From the NCBI GenBank assembly GCA_019510435.1, contig JAEKKJ010000012.1, positions 143,854 to 207,853 of the forward strand: 64,000 bases of DNA. The letters are read 5' to 3'. A program made the translations under genes and the position numbers. A model generated the notes under the pieces. That model was given only the letters and a program-made list of their open reading frames with translations, was not told the origin of the DNA and made no database searches. Source of the stretch: Caulobacterales bacterium (GTDB lineage Bacteria; Pseudomonadota; Alphaproteobacteria; Caulobacterales; Caulobacteraceae). Shown here in pieces: positions 1 through 13,180 of the stretch. The stretch's first letter is position 1, and each line of letters begins with the position of its first letter.

Positions 1-68
1 ATCGAGACCATCATCTCGTCCTCGACCACGAGGACGCGCAGACCCTGCAGGTCAGGCTGGCTGGTCAT
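1..68 (-). CDS. Response regulator receiver-domain protein, N-terminal fragment truncated by the window edge
   Basis: Reverse complement reads MTSQPDLQGLRVLVVEDEMMVS..., the typical first beta strand and acidic pocket (VVEDE) of a receiver domain. Confidence 0.7.
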   Translation of the reverse strand, partial: MTSQPDLQGLRVLVVEDEMMVS

Positions 69-346
69 TCCAAGCACTCCGACACCAGGACCGACACCGT
101 CCCGCATTCGTCCACTCCCCGAATCTCTAGTGGAACCCGGACGGGATGTCGCGCGCGCCGTTTCGGTGTGGAGCGATGATCGCATCCATGCCTTTGCGGT
201 GATCCCCTCAGCAGTCCCGAAGCCTGAACGCTGAAGCTTCCAGGTTCGTTCCCTGCGCGCAGAGGTCGCATGGGGTGCGACCGCTGGTCTTCGTGTTTGG
301 GAAACCAGTGTGCGGGAAACTATGGGCTAGGTTGAGGGACCAAGCG

Positions 347-556
347 ATGTTCGACTTCACCGTCCGCGCGCGGAGCGGTTTCTGGGTTCTGCAGGATGCG
401 GACGCCGGAGACCTGGGCGCCTTCGAGTCCCGCGACGAAGCCCTGGCTGCGGCCAGCGACTGGGTCCGCCTGATCGACGCCCCCTGGCCGGTTCTGGTGT
501 GCGACGCCGACGGGGAGTGGCACGAGATGGTCGTGGAGCCCACGCCCCTCCACTGA
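347..556 (+). CDS. Small hypothetical protein
   Basis: ORF 275..556, likely start at the ATG at 347 (MFDFTVRARSGFWVLQDADAGDLGAFESRDEALAAASDWV...). Confidence 0.6.
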   Translation: MFDFTVRARSGFWVLQDADAGDLGAFESRDEALAAASDWVRLIDAPWPVLVCDADGEWHEMVVEPTPLH

Positions 557-724
557 CATCACCCCTCGACTGACATTACACGGCGTTAAAGTATTAAGTC
601 GCTGTAATTATCTTACATCTGCGTCATTACCTCGTATTCACGGGCTTTCTCGAGGGTCCCAAAGTATTCGTTTCCTCGCCGGCGGACATCGCCGCACAGC
701 ACACCGCTAGAGGGAACCACTCAG

Positions 725-1039
725 ATGACCAACTTCGCCGCCAAGATCTCCACCGCCGCCATGCTGGCCCTGGCCGCCCTGCCGATCGGCGCCCTGGCCT
801 CCGCCGCCCACGCCGAGACCCGCGTCCACGTCGCCGACCTGAACCTGACGACCCCGCAGGGCATGGCCGCCTTCAACCAGCGCGCCCACAACGCCGCCAG
901 CACCTACTGCGCCGAAGTGGTCGGTCTCTCCGCCCGCGCCTCCTGCCGGAACGGCGTCAAGGCCGAGCTCAGCGAAAAGGCCGGCGCCATCCGTGACGCC
1001 CAGATGGCCCAAGCCGCCCAGACGTTCGCCGCCCGCTAA
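725..1039 (+). CDS. UrcA family protein
   Basis: 104 aa, signal peptide, then RVHVADLNLTTPQGMAAFNQRAHNAASTYCAE, typical of UrcA-family secreted proteins. Confidence 0.85.
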   Translation: MTNFAAKISTAAMLALAALPIGALASAAHAETRVHVADLNLTTPQGMAAFNQRAHNAASTYCAEVVGLSARASCRNGVKAELSEKAGAIRDAQMAQAAQTFAAR

Positions 1040-1069
1040 GCTCTCCCTTCGAACAGCGGACGTGCGAAC

Positions 1070-1098
1070 GGGCCCGCGGCCGCCCCAGCCGCGGGCCC
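1070..1098. terminator. GC-rich hairpin between convergent genes
   Basis: Perfect inverted repeat GGGCCCGCGGC-N7-GCCGCGGGCCC between the urcA stop and the pirin stop; no clear T-tract. Confidence 0.5.
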
Positions 1099-1130
1099 AA
1101 TCGCGTCCGATCGCTCCCTGAGGCGGCGCC

Positions 1131-1829
1131 TCAGGCAGCGTCGACCAGGACGACCTCGGCGTCTTCCAGCGCCGTCACCTTCAGGACCGCCTCGTCCTTC
1201 ACCGCCGCGCCGTCACGGGTGTCCAGCCGGACGCCGTTGACCTCCACGGCGCCGACCGCCGGCACCAGATAGGCGTGCCGGTCCCTGCCCAGCACATACT
1301 CCGTGGTTTCGCCGGCCTTCAGGGTCGCGCCCGCCACCCGCGCATCGGTGCGGATCATCAGGGCGTCCTCGTCGCCGGGCAGGCCGCTGGCCAGGGTCAC
1401 GAACTTGCCGGCCCGGTCGCCCTTGGGGAACGGCTTGGCCCCCCAGCGCGGCTCGCCGCCCCGACCCTTGGGCTCGATCCAGATCTGGAACAGCGTCGTG
1501 GTGTCGGGCTCCAGGTTGTATTCGGCATGGCGGATGCCGGAGCCGGCGCTCATCACCTGCACGTCGCCCGCCTCGGTGCGCCCCTCATTGCCCAGGCTGT
1601 CCTTGTGGGTGATCGCGCCCTGACGGACATAGGTGATGATCTCCATGTCCGCGTGCGGGTGCGGCGGGAAGCCGGAGTTGGGCGCGATCTCGTCGTCGTT
1701 CCACACCCGGATCGGGCCCCAGCCCATGTTGTTCGGGTCGTAGTAGCCGGCGAACGAGAAGTGGTGGCGGGCCTTCAGCCAGCCGTGGTCGGCGCCGCCC
1801 AGGCGCGCGAAAGGCTTCCTGACGATCAT
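1131..1829 (-). CDS. Pirin family protein (quercetinase-like bicupin)
   Basis: FGPFxHPHxDMEIITYV-like cupin motif (SGFPPHPHADMEIITYVRQGAITHKDSLGNEG) and SAGSGIRHAEYN. Confidence 0.92.
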   Translation of the reverse strand: MIVRKPFARLGGADHGWLKARHHFSFAGYYDPNNMGWGPIRVWNDDEIAPNSGFPPHPHADMEIITYVRQGAITHKDSLGNEGRTEAGDVQVMSAGSGIRHAEYNLEPDTTTLFQIWIEPKGRGGEPRWGAKPFPKGDRAGKFVTLASGLPGDEDALMIRTDARVAGATLKAGETTEYVLGRDRHAYLVPAVGAVEVNGVRLDTRDGAAVKDEAVLKVTALEDAEVVLVDAA

Positions 1830-2000
1830 GGTCTTGTCTCCCTGGGCGCGGAGATCCGCGCCGCATTTCGAGAGGGAAGATAATCTGCGCGGATCGTAGA
1901 CAAAGCCTGGCCAACGCAGAAGATTGTTTCCAATCTGGAAGGGACGCTTGACCGCAGCTCAGGGTCTCGGCCCACTGACGGCGGCGGTGGAGGGGCTGGC

Positions 2001-2837
2001 ATGTGGAAATCCATGGCGACGGCGCTGGCGGGCCTGGCGCTGCTCGCGGCAGGACCTGCGCCCAAGGCCGCGCACACGTCCGCGCCGACGGCGTGGCGGA
2101 CCCTGGATCCGGAGAACACGCTGGTCATCGAGACCTCCAAGGGCCGCATCGTGGTGGAGCTGCGGCCGGACCTGGCGCCGCTGGGCGTGGCGCGCATCAA
2201 GCTCCTGGCGCGCGAGGGGGTCTACGACAACCTGCTGTTCCACCGGGTGATCGACGGCTTCGTCGACCAGACCGGCAATCCCAACAACCGCGATGGCGGC
2301 GCCTCGCAGCACAAGGACCTGCCGCCGGAGTTCACCTTCCGCCTGCCGCCGGACGCCGCCACCGTGGTGGTCCAGCGCAGCGATGGCCAGGAGGGGTTCG
2401 TCGGCGCCGTGCCCATCGCGGGCGTCTCGCGCGCGGAGCAGGCGCGGGCAGGGGGCGACGGCCGGCTGCGCGCCTGGGGCGCCTATTGCGCCGGGGTCAT
2501 GGGCATGGGCCGCCAGGCCGACCCGGGCAGCGCCAACAGCGAGATCTTCTTCATGCGCGGCCCGGCCCGGCGGCTGGACCATGAGTACACCGTCGTGGGC
2601 CGTGTCGTGCTGGGGCTGGATGTGGTGCGCGCGATGGCGGTGGGCGAGCCGCCGGCCAGTCCCGACCGCATGCAGCGCGTCAGCGTGGCGGCCGACCTGC
2701 CCGCCGACGCCTGGCGCGGGGCGGAGGTGGCGGACGAGCGCAGCGCCGGGTTCCGCGCCCGGGCCGCCGCGCTGGCGCGCGCAGAGGGCGCGGCGTTCTC
2801 GGTCTGCGACGTGGAGATCCCCGCGCGCCTACGGTGA
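2001..2837 (+). CDS. Peptidylprolyl isomerase, cyclophilin type
   Basis: Signal peptide, then VIETSKGRIVVELRPDLAPLGVARIKLLAREGVYDNLLFHRVIDGFVDQTGNP, NSEIFFMRG. Confidence 0.88.
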   Translation: MWKSMATALAGLALLAAGPAPKAAHTSAPTAWRTLDPENTLVIETSKGRIVVELRPDLAPLGVARIKLLAREGVYDNLLFHRVIDGFVDQTGNPNNRDGGASQHKDLPPEFTFRLPPDAATVVVQRSDGQEGFVGAVPIAGVSRAEQARAGGDGRLRAWGAYCAGVMGMGRQADPGSANSEIFFMRGPARRLDHEYTVVGRVVLGLDVVRAMAVGEPPASPDRMQRVSVAADLPADAWRGAEVADERSAGFRARAAALARAEGAAFSVCDVEIPARLR

Positions 2838-2860
2838 AGCTCCTGCGACGATGCGCGCAA

Positions 2861-2877
2861 TTGTTGCGCTGCAACAA
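2861..2877. promoter_or_regulatory. Palindrome upstream of the 58-aa ORF
   Basis: TTGTTGC-GCT-GCAACAA perfect 7-3-7 inverted repeat in the gap between the cyclophilin gene and the small ORF. Confidence 0.45.
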
Positions 2878-2912
2878 GGGCCGTACACCCGGTTGCAGGG
2901 AACGGGTCCGTC

Positions 2913-3089
2913 ATGCGCTACGAAGTCGTCGAGAACTACGGGGAGTGGATCGTCCGCCGCGGCGACGAGGAAGTCGCGCGCTTCGACGACCAGGAAAAGG
3001 CCCTGAACGCGGTCGCCGACCGCCTGCGCGATGCGCAGACCGGAGAGACCGCCTCCCTGTCAGTCCGCTACCAGATGCGGTCCATCTAG
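2913..3089 (+). CDS. Small hypothetical protein, 58 aa (below the ORF-track cut-off)
   Basis: ATG at 2913 to TAG at 3087-3089: MRYEVVENYGEWIVRRGDEEVARFDDQEKALNAVADRLRDAQTGETASLSVRYQMRSI. Confidence 0.6.
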   Translation: MRYEVVENYGEWIVRRGDEEVARFDDQEKALNAVADRLRDAQTGETASLSVRYQMRSI

Positions 3090-3156
3090 CCACCTTCGCT
3101 TGCCGCCGGCCCGCCGAACGGGCCACATCGTTCTTTCGGACGGCGGAGCGGCCCCT

Positions 3157-4419
3157 TTGCGATTCCTGAAATCCCTGAGCGTCCAGGTGCTGCTGGCCCT
3201 GGCGCTGGGCCTTTTGGCCGGCGTCGTGGCGGCGGCCTATGGCGGCCCCGCCGCGCCCGCGGTCATCGGCCAGGTCGAGGCGGTGGGTGGGCTCTGGCTC
3301 AATGCGCTGCGCATGACGGTGGTGCCGCTGATCTTCGCCGTGCTGGTCACCGGCATCGCCCAGGTCTCCGACGCGGCCGCCACCGGCCGGCTGGCGCTGC
3401 GGGCGGTGGGCTGGTTCCTGGTGCTGCTGACCTGCTCGGCGGTGTTCTCGATCCTCTGGGTCAACGGCTTCTATGCGCTGTGGCCGGTGGACCCCGTGGC
3501 CGCCGCCGCCCTGCGCGCCGGGGCCCAGGCGCCCGCCACGGCCGTGGTCGCCCCCGACTTCGGGACCTGGCTGAAGGCCCTCGCGCCCTCCAACCCGCTG
3601 AAGGCCGCCGCGGAGGACCAGATCCTGCCCCTGGTGGTGTTCGCCACCTTCACCGGCTTTGCGATCACCCGGCTGCCCGAGGCGCGCGCCAAGGTTCTCG
3701 TCGACGTGGTCCAGGCGCTGGGCGAGGCGATGATCGTGGTGGTGCGCTGGGTGCTGGTGGCCGCGCCGATCGGGGTGTTCTGCCTGGGCCTGGGCGTCGG
3801 CCTGCGGGCCGGGGCGGGTGCGGCAGGGCTGATCGGCCAGTACGTCATCGGCGCAGCCTCCGCCGGCGCGATGATCACGGTGCTGGGCTACGTTCTGGCG
3901 GTGACCGTGGCCCGCGTGCCGCTGCGCCGGTGGCTGCAGGCCACTTCGCCGGTGATGGCCACAGCCTTCGCCACCCAGTCCTCGCTCGCCTGCCTGCCGG
4001 CGATGATCGAGCGCTCGCGCGACGAGCTGGGCGTGCCGGAGCGGGTGGCGAACCTGATCCTGCCCCTGGCGGTGGCGGTCTTCCGCATGACCAGTCCGGC
4101 GGTGAACCTGGCGGTCTGCATCTTCGTGGCCAAGGTCTACGGCATCCACCCCAGCGCCATGCAGTATGTGGGCGGGGTGCTGGTGGCCCTGGCCATGGGC
4201 ATCGGCTCGGTGGGGCTGCCGGGCCAGGTCTCCTTCATCATCAGCGTGGCGCCGATCTGCGTCTCGCTGGGCCTGCCGATCGACCTGCTGCCGATCCTGC
4301 TGGCGGTGGAGGTCGCGCCGGACATCTTCCGCACCCTGGGCAATGTGGCCAACGACATGGCGCTCACCACCATCCTGGCGCGCGAGCCGCCGCCGCGCGG
4401 GGCGGCTGGCCAAGCCTAG
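3157..4419 (+). CDS. Dicarboxylate/amino acid:cation symporter (DAACS family)
   Basis: LRFLKSLSVQVLLALALGLLAGV..., RMTVVPLIFAVLVTGIAQ, FATQSSLACLPAMIE; TTG start at 3157 inferred. Confidence 0.88.
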   Translation: MRFLKSLSVQVLLALALGLLAGVVAAAYGGPAAPAVIGQVEAVGGLWLNALRMTVVPLIFAVLVTGIAQVSDAAATGRLALRAVGWFLVLLTCSAVFSILWVNGFYALWPVDPVAAAALRAGAQAPATAVVAPDFGTWLKALAPSNPLKAAAEDQILPLVVFATFTGFAITRLPEARAKVLVDVVQALGEAMIVVVRWVLVAAPIGVFCLGLGVGLRAGAGAAGLIGQYVIGAASAGAMITVLGYVLAVTVARVPLRRWLQATSPVMATAFATQSSLACLPAMIERSRDELGVPERVANLILPLAVAVFRMTSPAVNLAVCIFVAKVYGIHPSAMQYVGGVLVALAMGIGSVGLPGQVSFIISVAPICVSLGLPIDLLPILLAVEVAPDIFRTLGNVANDMALTTILAREPPPRGAAGQA

Positions 4420-4444
4420 GCGACTCCGGCAGGTTGCCGCCCAC

Positions 4445-5215
4445 ATGGCCAACGAACCCTTCTTTCGAAAAGACGGCGACCGCTTCGTCCCCACCCGCGC
4501 CGGCGTCGGCCCGTGGAACCCCAATTCCCTGCACGGCCGGGTGATCGTCGGGCTGCTGGGCGCGGAGATCGAGCGCCGCCACGGCGCGCCCGAGTACCTG
4601 CCGGCGCGCCTGACCGTGGACATGTACCGCCTGCCGGACCTGTCGCCGGTGGAGGTGGTCACCCGGGTGGTCAAGGACGGGTACCGGATCAAGGTGATCG
4701 ACGCTGAGTTCATCTCGGGCGGGGTCAGCGCCGGCCGCGCCACATGCCAGCTGCTGCGGCGAACCGAGAACCCGCCGGGCACGGTCTGGCGGCGCGAGCC
4801 CTGGGGCGCGCCGCGGCCGCAGGACCTGCCGCCCTCCAGCGCTCCGGCCATGGGCGGCATGTGGGAAATGCGCCCGATCTCCGGCGAGATCCGTGGGGCC
4901 GGGCCGCGCCGCACCTGGATGGCGGAGGTGCGCGACCTGGTGGAGGGCGAGCCCCTGACGCCCTTCGTGCGGGTGGCGGTGGCGGCCGATTTCGCCAGCC
5001 CCTTCGCCCACGCCGGCGACCAGGGCCTGGGCTACATCAACACCGACGTGACCCTCTACCTCCACCGCGAGCCGGTCGGCGAATGGATCGGGTTCGAAAG
5101 CTTCAGCCACGGCGCCACCGACGGCGTGGCGGTGGGCGACTGCCTGGTGCACGACGAGGCCGGTCAGATCGGCTCGGCCAGCTGCACGGCCCTGGCGCAG
5201 AAGCGCAAGGCCTAG
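4445..5215 (+). CDS. Thioesterase family protein (acyl-CoA thioesterase-like)
   Basis: Tail of ORF 4166..5215 from the ATG at 4445; GPWNPNSLHGRVIVGLLGAEIERR and YINTDVTLYLHREPVGEWIGFESFSHGATDGVAVGDCLVHDEAGQIGSASCTALAQ. Confidence 0.8.
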   Translation: MANEPFFRKDGDRFVPTRAGVGPWNPNSLHGRVIVGLLGAEIERRHGAPEYLPARLTVDMYRLPDLSPVEVVTRVVKDGYRIKVIDAEFISGGVSAGRATCQLLRRTENPPGTVWRREPWGAPRPQDLPPSSAPAMGGMWEMRPISGEIRGAGPRRTWMAEVRDLVEGEPLTPFVRVAVAADFASPFAHAGDQGLGYINTDVTLYLHREPVGEWIGFESFSHGATDGVAVGDCLVHDEAGQIGSASCTALAQKRKA

Positions 5216-5256
5216 ACACCCTGGGCGGACGCGCCGGCCTCGCCTAAATCAGGGCC

Positions 5257-6417
5257 ATGTCCGCCCCCGCGATTCCACGGCCTGAGGTCCAGGCCCTGCG
5301 CATGTCGAAGATCCGCGAGGTGGCCAACGCCGGGCTCGGGCGCGACGACGTGCTGGCGTTCTGGTTCGGCGAGTCCGACCAGCCGACGCCGCCGTTCATC
5401 CGCCAGGCGGCCGCCGACGCCCTGCTGGAGGGCCGCACCTTCTACACTCACAACCTGGGCACGGCGCAGCTGCGCGGCGCGCTCTCGCGCTACCTGACCG
5501 GCCTGCATGGAGTCGAGATCGGCCTCGACCGGCTGGCGGTGACCAGCGCGGGGGTCAACGCCCTGATGCTGGCGGCCCAGGCGGTGCTCTCCCCCAGCGA
5601 CCGCACGGTGGTGGTGGGACCGATCTGGCCGAACGTGGCCGAGATCCCGAAGATCCTCGGCAGCCGCGTGGAGATCGTGCCGCTGGAGCCGGCCCAGGGC
5701 CGCTGGCGGCTGGACGTGGACCGGCTGCTGGACGCCCTGACGCCGGACACCCGCGCGCTGTTCCTCAATTCGCCGAACAACCCCACCGGCTGGATGCTCG
5801 ACGCCGACGACCGCGCCGCGATCCTGGAGCGGTGCCGGCGCAATGGGACCTGGCTGATCTGCGACGACGTCTACGAGCGCCTGACCTTCGACCGGCCCTC
5901 GGCGCCCTCGTTCCTGCCGATGGCGACGCCGGACGATCGGGTGATCGGCACGAACAGCTTCTCCAAGGCCTGGCGGATGACTGGCTGGCGGCTGGGCTGG
6001 ATGGTGGTCCCGCCCAGCCTGCTGGAGAGCCTGGGGGTGCTGGTCGAGTACAACACCTCCTGCGCGCCCGATTTCGTCCAGGCCGGGGCGGTGGCGGCGC
6101 TGGAACAGGGCGAGGCGACCATCGCAGCGATCCGCGGCGAGCTGGCCGCCGCGCGCGACCAGGTGCTGGCTGGCCTGCGGGCGATCCCGGGGATCGAGGC
6201 GCCGACGCCGGACGGCGGCTTCTACGCCTTCTTCCGGGTGGCGGGCTGCACGGACTCGGTGGACCTGGCGAAGGCGCTGATCCGCGAGGCGGGCCTTGGC
6301 CTCGCGCCCGGCGCCGCCTTCGGCCCGGAGGGCGAGGGCTGGCTGCGCTGGTGCTTCGCCGCACGGCCGGAAAAGAACGCCGCCGGCCTGCAACGCCTGG
6401 CGCGCCACCTGGGCTGA
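5257..6417 (+). CDS. Pyridoxal phosphate-dependent aminotransferase (class I/II)
   Basis: FLNSPNNPTGWMLD, SFSKAWRMTGWRLGW (PLP lysine motif). Confidence 0.93.
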   Translation: MSAPAIPRPEVQALRMSKIREVANAGLGRDDVLAFWFGESDQPTPPFIRQAAADALLEGRTFYTHNLGTAQLRGALSRYLTGLHGVEIGLDRLAVTSAGVNALMLAAQAVLSPSDRTVVVGPIWPNVAEIPKILGSRVEIVPLEPAQGRWRLDVDRLLDALTPDTRALFLNSPNNPTGWMLDADDRAAILERCRRNGTWLICDDVYERLTFDRPSAPSFLPMATPDDRVIGTNSFSKAWRMTGWRLGWMVVPPSLLESLGVLVEYNTSCAPDFVQAGAVAALEQGEATIAAIRGELAAARDQVLAGLRAIPGIEAPTPDGGFYAFFRVAGCTDSVDLAKALIREAGLGLAPGAAFGPEGEGWLRWCFAARPEKNAAGLQRLARHLG

Positions 6418-6433
6418 GCGGCGCCGCCGAGGA

Positions 6434-7081
6434 TCAGCGGGTCGGGGCGGGCGGGCTTTCGGGCGGGGCGGCCGTCGGGTTGGTGGTCGGATCGCTGCCG
6501 GCGGCCGGGGTCTCGGCGGGCTTCTCCGCGGGCGCCTCGGGCGCGGGCTCGGCGGGGGCGTTGGCCTTCAGGGTGACGCCCATCAGCTTGGACCGCGCCT
6601 CCAGCGATGAGGCCACCTTCTCGCAGCGCGCCGGCAGCACCCAGCTCATCCACTCCTGCGCCAGCCGGGCCTTGGTCACGTCCGCGCCGACGCTCCAGGT
6701 GTCCTTGCCCTTCCGCACGGCCTGGGCCCCGACCATGTTGATCGGGCGGACCGAGGCTTTTTCGGCGGCGGTCATGGCGGCCTGGAACTGCTTCAGGCGC
6801 GCCCGGCCTTCCTTCTGCATCTCGGCATAGACCTTGAGGTCGTCCTCCAGGCGCGTGCCGGGCTTGCGAAACTCGCCCTCGATGCGGGTCACCTCGGGCA
6901 TCACCTGGTCGTGCAGGTCGAGGTAGGCGCGCAGGGAGCCGTAGCACCAGGCCACGAACTGGTAGTCGTCCTTGGGCGCGCCGGCCGGCAGCCGCTCTTC
7001 CGGCGGCGCCGCTTCGGCCGGCGCCGGCGCAGCGTCCGCGCCTTGGGCGAAGAGGGAGAGCGCGAGGGCGAGGGAGATCAT
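6434..7081 (-). CDS. Hypothetical secreted protein with proline/alanine-rich C-terminus
   Basis: Signal peptide, 215 aa, low-complexity PA-rich tail. Confidence 0.7.
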   Translation of the reverse strand: MISLALALSLFAQGADAAPAPAEAAPPEERLPAGAPKDDYQFVAWCYGSLRAYLDLHDQVMPEVTRIEGEFRKPGTRLEDDLKVYAEMQKEGRARLKQFQAAMTAAEKASVRPINMVGAQAVRKGKDTWSVGADVTKARLAQEWMSWVLPARCEKVASSLEARSKLMGVTLKANAPAEPAPEAPAEKPAETPAAGSDPTTNPTAAPPESPPAPTR

Positions 7082-7102
7082 GCGGTATCCTCTGGTCGAA
7101 GC

Positions 7103-10750
<3,648 letters not shown>

Positions 10751-10838
10751 AACCTAACCTCGGTGCGCGACGGTCAGGACGTATTACCGGACGTGAGGCC
10801 CGCCCATAGCGAAATGAGCTAACCGCGCGCTGCGCAGG

Positions 10839-11069
10839 CTACTCGATGTAGCCGAGCACCGTTCCGACCTCGTAGGTCTCTTCCGGAGCCGCCACGATCT
10901 TGAGGCGGCCCGAGGCCGGCGCCTCGATCTCGTTGTTGGATTTGTCGCTCTCGATCGAATAGAGCGGCTGGCCCTCCGTGACTTCGGCGCCGTCGGCCGC
11001 CAGCCATTCGGTGAGGATGCCCTCGTTCATGTCGAAGCCGATTTTCGGCAGCAGGATCTCAGTGGCCAT
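10839..11069 (-). CDS. Stand-alone biotin/lipoyl-attachment domain protein
   Basis: 76 aa MATEILLPKIGFDMNEGILTEWLAADGAEVTEGQPLYSIESDKSNNEIEAPASGRL, lipoyl-lysine ESDKSNNE motif. Confidence 0.92.
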   Translation of the reverse strand: MATEILLPKIGFDMNEGILTEWLAADGAEVTEGQPLYSIESDKSNNEIEAPASGRLKIVAAPEETYEVGTVLGYIE

Positions 11070-11084
11070 GGTCTTCCGTCGTCG

Positions 11085-12122
11085 TCAGCGAGCCAGGGCC
11101 AGGATGGCCGCGGCGATGCGGGCCCGATCCGGCGCGTAGGCGCTTTCCAGGGGTTTCGAATAGGGCACGGCCGAATAGGCGCCGCCCAGCCGCCGCACGG
11201 GCGCCTTCAGCTGGCCGAACAACTCCTCGCCGACCACCGCTGCGATCTCCGCGCCGGCCCCGAACGCCTTGACCGCCTCGTGCACGATGAGCACGCGCCC
11301 GGTCTTGCGGGCCGAGGCGAGCACGGTCTCGCGATCCCAGGGCGAGATGGTGCGCAGGTCGATCACCTCAACCGAGACCCCCTCGGCGGCGGCCAGTTCG
11401 GCGGCGGCGCGGGCCTCGCCGGCCAGGCGCGAATAGCTGACCACGGTGACGTCGGTCCCCTCGCGCTGGACCGCCGCCTTGCCCAGCGGCACGCGGTGCC
11501 CGGCGTCGGGCAGCTCGCCCGGCATGGGCGTGCGGTAGGTGGGCAGGTTCTCGATGAAGAGCACCGGGTCGGGGTCTTCGATGGCGCTGCGCAGCAGGCC
11601 GTAGGCGTCCTGCGGCGTCGACGGCGCCACCACCTTGATGCCCGGGGTGTGGGCGAACCAGGCCTCCAGATAATCGCAGTGCTGGCCGCCGGAGCCGTAG
11701 CCCAGGCCGGTCATGGTGCGGATCACGATCGGCACGCTGGTCTGGCCGCCTGACATGAAGCGCAGCTTGGCGGCGTGGTTCACGATCATGTCCATCGCCA
11801 CGGTCGTGAAGTTCATCAACATGATCTCGGCCACGGGCTTGTAGCCGACCAGGCTGGCGCCGATGGCCGCGCCGATGATCGCCTGTTCGGCGATCGGGGT
11901 GGAGCGCACGCGCTGGCCGCCGAAGCGGGTGGACAGGCCATTGGTGACGCCGACGATGCCGCCGCCTTCCGGGTCGGCCAGGTCCTCGCCCAGGGCCAGC
12001 AGCTTGTCGTCCTCGGCGAAGGCGTCCATCAGCGCCTTGCTCAGCCCGGCCAGGATGGTGGTGGTCGGCGGCTTGGGCGTGGCGGGCTTGGCGGCCGCGG
12101 GGGCGGTGCTGGTCTCGCTCAT
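11085..12122 (-). CDS. Alpha-ketoacid dehydrogenase E1 component, beta subunit
   Basis: Transketolase-type pyrimidine-binding fold: EDLADPEGGGIVGVTNGLSTRFGGQRVRSTPIAEQAIIGAAIGASLVGYKPVAEIM. Confidence 0.94.
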   Translation of the reverse strand: MSETSTAPAAAKPATPKPPTTTILAGLSKALMDAFAEDDKLLALGEDLADPEGGGIVGVTNGLSTRFGGQRVRSTPIAEQAIIGAAIGASLVGYKPVAEIMLMNFTTVAMDMIVNHAAKLRFMSGGQTSVPIVIRTMTGLGYGSGGQHCDYLEAWFAHTPGIKVVAPSTPQDAYGLLRSAIEDPDPVLFIENLPTYRTPMPGELPDAGHRVPLGKAAVQREGTDVTVVSYSRLAGEARAAAELAAAEGVSVEVIDLRTISPWDRETVLASARKTGRVLIVHEAVKAFGAGAEIAAVVGEELFGQLKAPVRRLGGAYSAVPYSKPLESAYAPDRARIAAAILALAR

Positions 12123-13111
12123 GCGGCGATCTCCTCGGCGAAGACGTCCCGGCGCAGCTCGTCGGTTTCGGGGAAGGGCGAGGCCAGGGCGAAGGCCACG
12201 GCCGCGTCGATCTGGGCCTCGATCCCCGCCTCGATGGCGCTGAGCTGGTCGTCGGTGGCGATCCCGTCCTGGATCAGCCGGGCGCGGAACTTCGGCACGG
12301 GGTCGTCGGCCATGGCGGCGGCCTTCATGTCCTTGGGGATGTAGGCGTCCGGGTCGCCGAACACGTGGCCCATGAAGCGGAAGGTCATGGCCTCGATCAG
12401 GGTCGGGCCCTCGCCGGCGCGGGCCCGGGCCACGGCCTGGGCGGCGGCGCGGTACATGGCCGCCGGGTCGTTGCCGTCCACCCGCACGCCGGGGATGTTG
12501 TAGCCCTGGGCGCGGTCGGCGATCTGTTTGGCGGAGGTGCCGGCCTCATAGGTGGTGTGCTCGGCGAACTGGTTGTTCTGGCAAAGGAAGATCACCGGCA
12601 GCTTCCAGACCGCCGCCAGGTTCAGGGACTCGTGGAAGGCGCCGATGTTGGAGGCCCCGTCGCCGAAGGTCGCCACGACCACGCGGTCTGTCCCGTCCAG
12701 CTGCGCCGCCCAGCCCAGGCCGTTGGCGATCGGCATGGTCGAGCCCACCACGCCGGTGGTGACCATGATCCCCTTCTCCGGATAGGTCAGGTGCATGGGG
12801 CCGCCCTTGCCCTTGCACGAACCGGTCGCGCGGCCGGCGAGCTCGGCCCACAGGATGTCGAGGGGGAAGCCCTTGGCCAGCATGTCGTGGATGCCGCGAT
12901 AGATCGTGCAGAGGTAGTCGTCGTCGCGCAGCGCCGCGCTGAGCGCCGCGGGGATCACCTCCTGGCCGCGGTAGGAATAGTAGACCATGGCGATCTGGCC
13001 CGAGCGGATCACCTTGCGGGCGCGCTCGTCGTTGGCGTGCAGCAGCGCGACGCGCCGGTAGATCTCCAGCAGGGTCGCGGAGTCCGGCTCGAAGGCGTCG
13101 GGGGTGGCCAT
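12119..13111 (-). CDS. Thiamine pyrophosphate-dependent dehydrogenase E1 component, alpha subunit
   Basis: GDGASNIGAFHESLNLAAVWKLPVIFLCQNN (TPP motif); overlaps E1 beta by 4 nt. Confidence 0.94.
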   Translation of the reverse strand: MATPDAFEPDSATLLEIYRRVALLHANDERARKVIRSGQIAMVYYSYRGQEVIPAALSAALRDDDYLCTIYRGIHDMLAKGFPLDILWAELAGRATGSCKGKGGPMHLTYPEKGIMVTTGVVGSTMPIANGLGWAAQLDGTDRVVVATFGDGASNIGAFHESLNLAAVWKLPVIFLCQNNQFAEHTTYEAGTSAKQIADRAQGYNIPGVRVDGNDPAAMYRAAAQAVARARAGEGPTLIEAMTFRFMGHVFGDPDAYIPKDMKAAAMADDPVPKFRARLIQDGIATDDQLSAIEAGIEAQIDAAVAFALASPFPETDELRRDVFAEEIAA

Positions 13112-13163
13112 GGGGTTCCTCGCCCAGTCTTGCGTCTGCGGACGTCGTCGACGCGCCCGCTAA

Positions 13164-13180
13164 TTCGCTAACTAATATAA
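13164..13180 (-). promoter_or_regulatory. Candidate island operator (site 1)
   Basis: TTATATTAGTTAGCGAA on minus strand, upstream of the E1 alpha/E1 beta/lipoyl genes. Confidence 0.6.

Noticed and set aside
2911-4914. 667-aa ORF antisense to the symporter and thioesterase genes
   Set aside because: Low-complexity antisense translation overlapping two well-supported genes.
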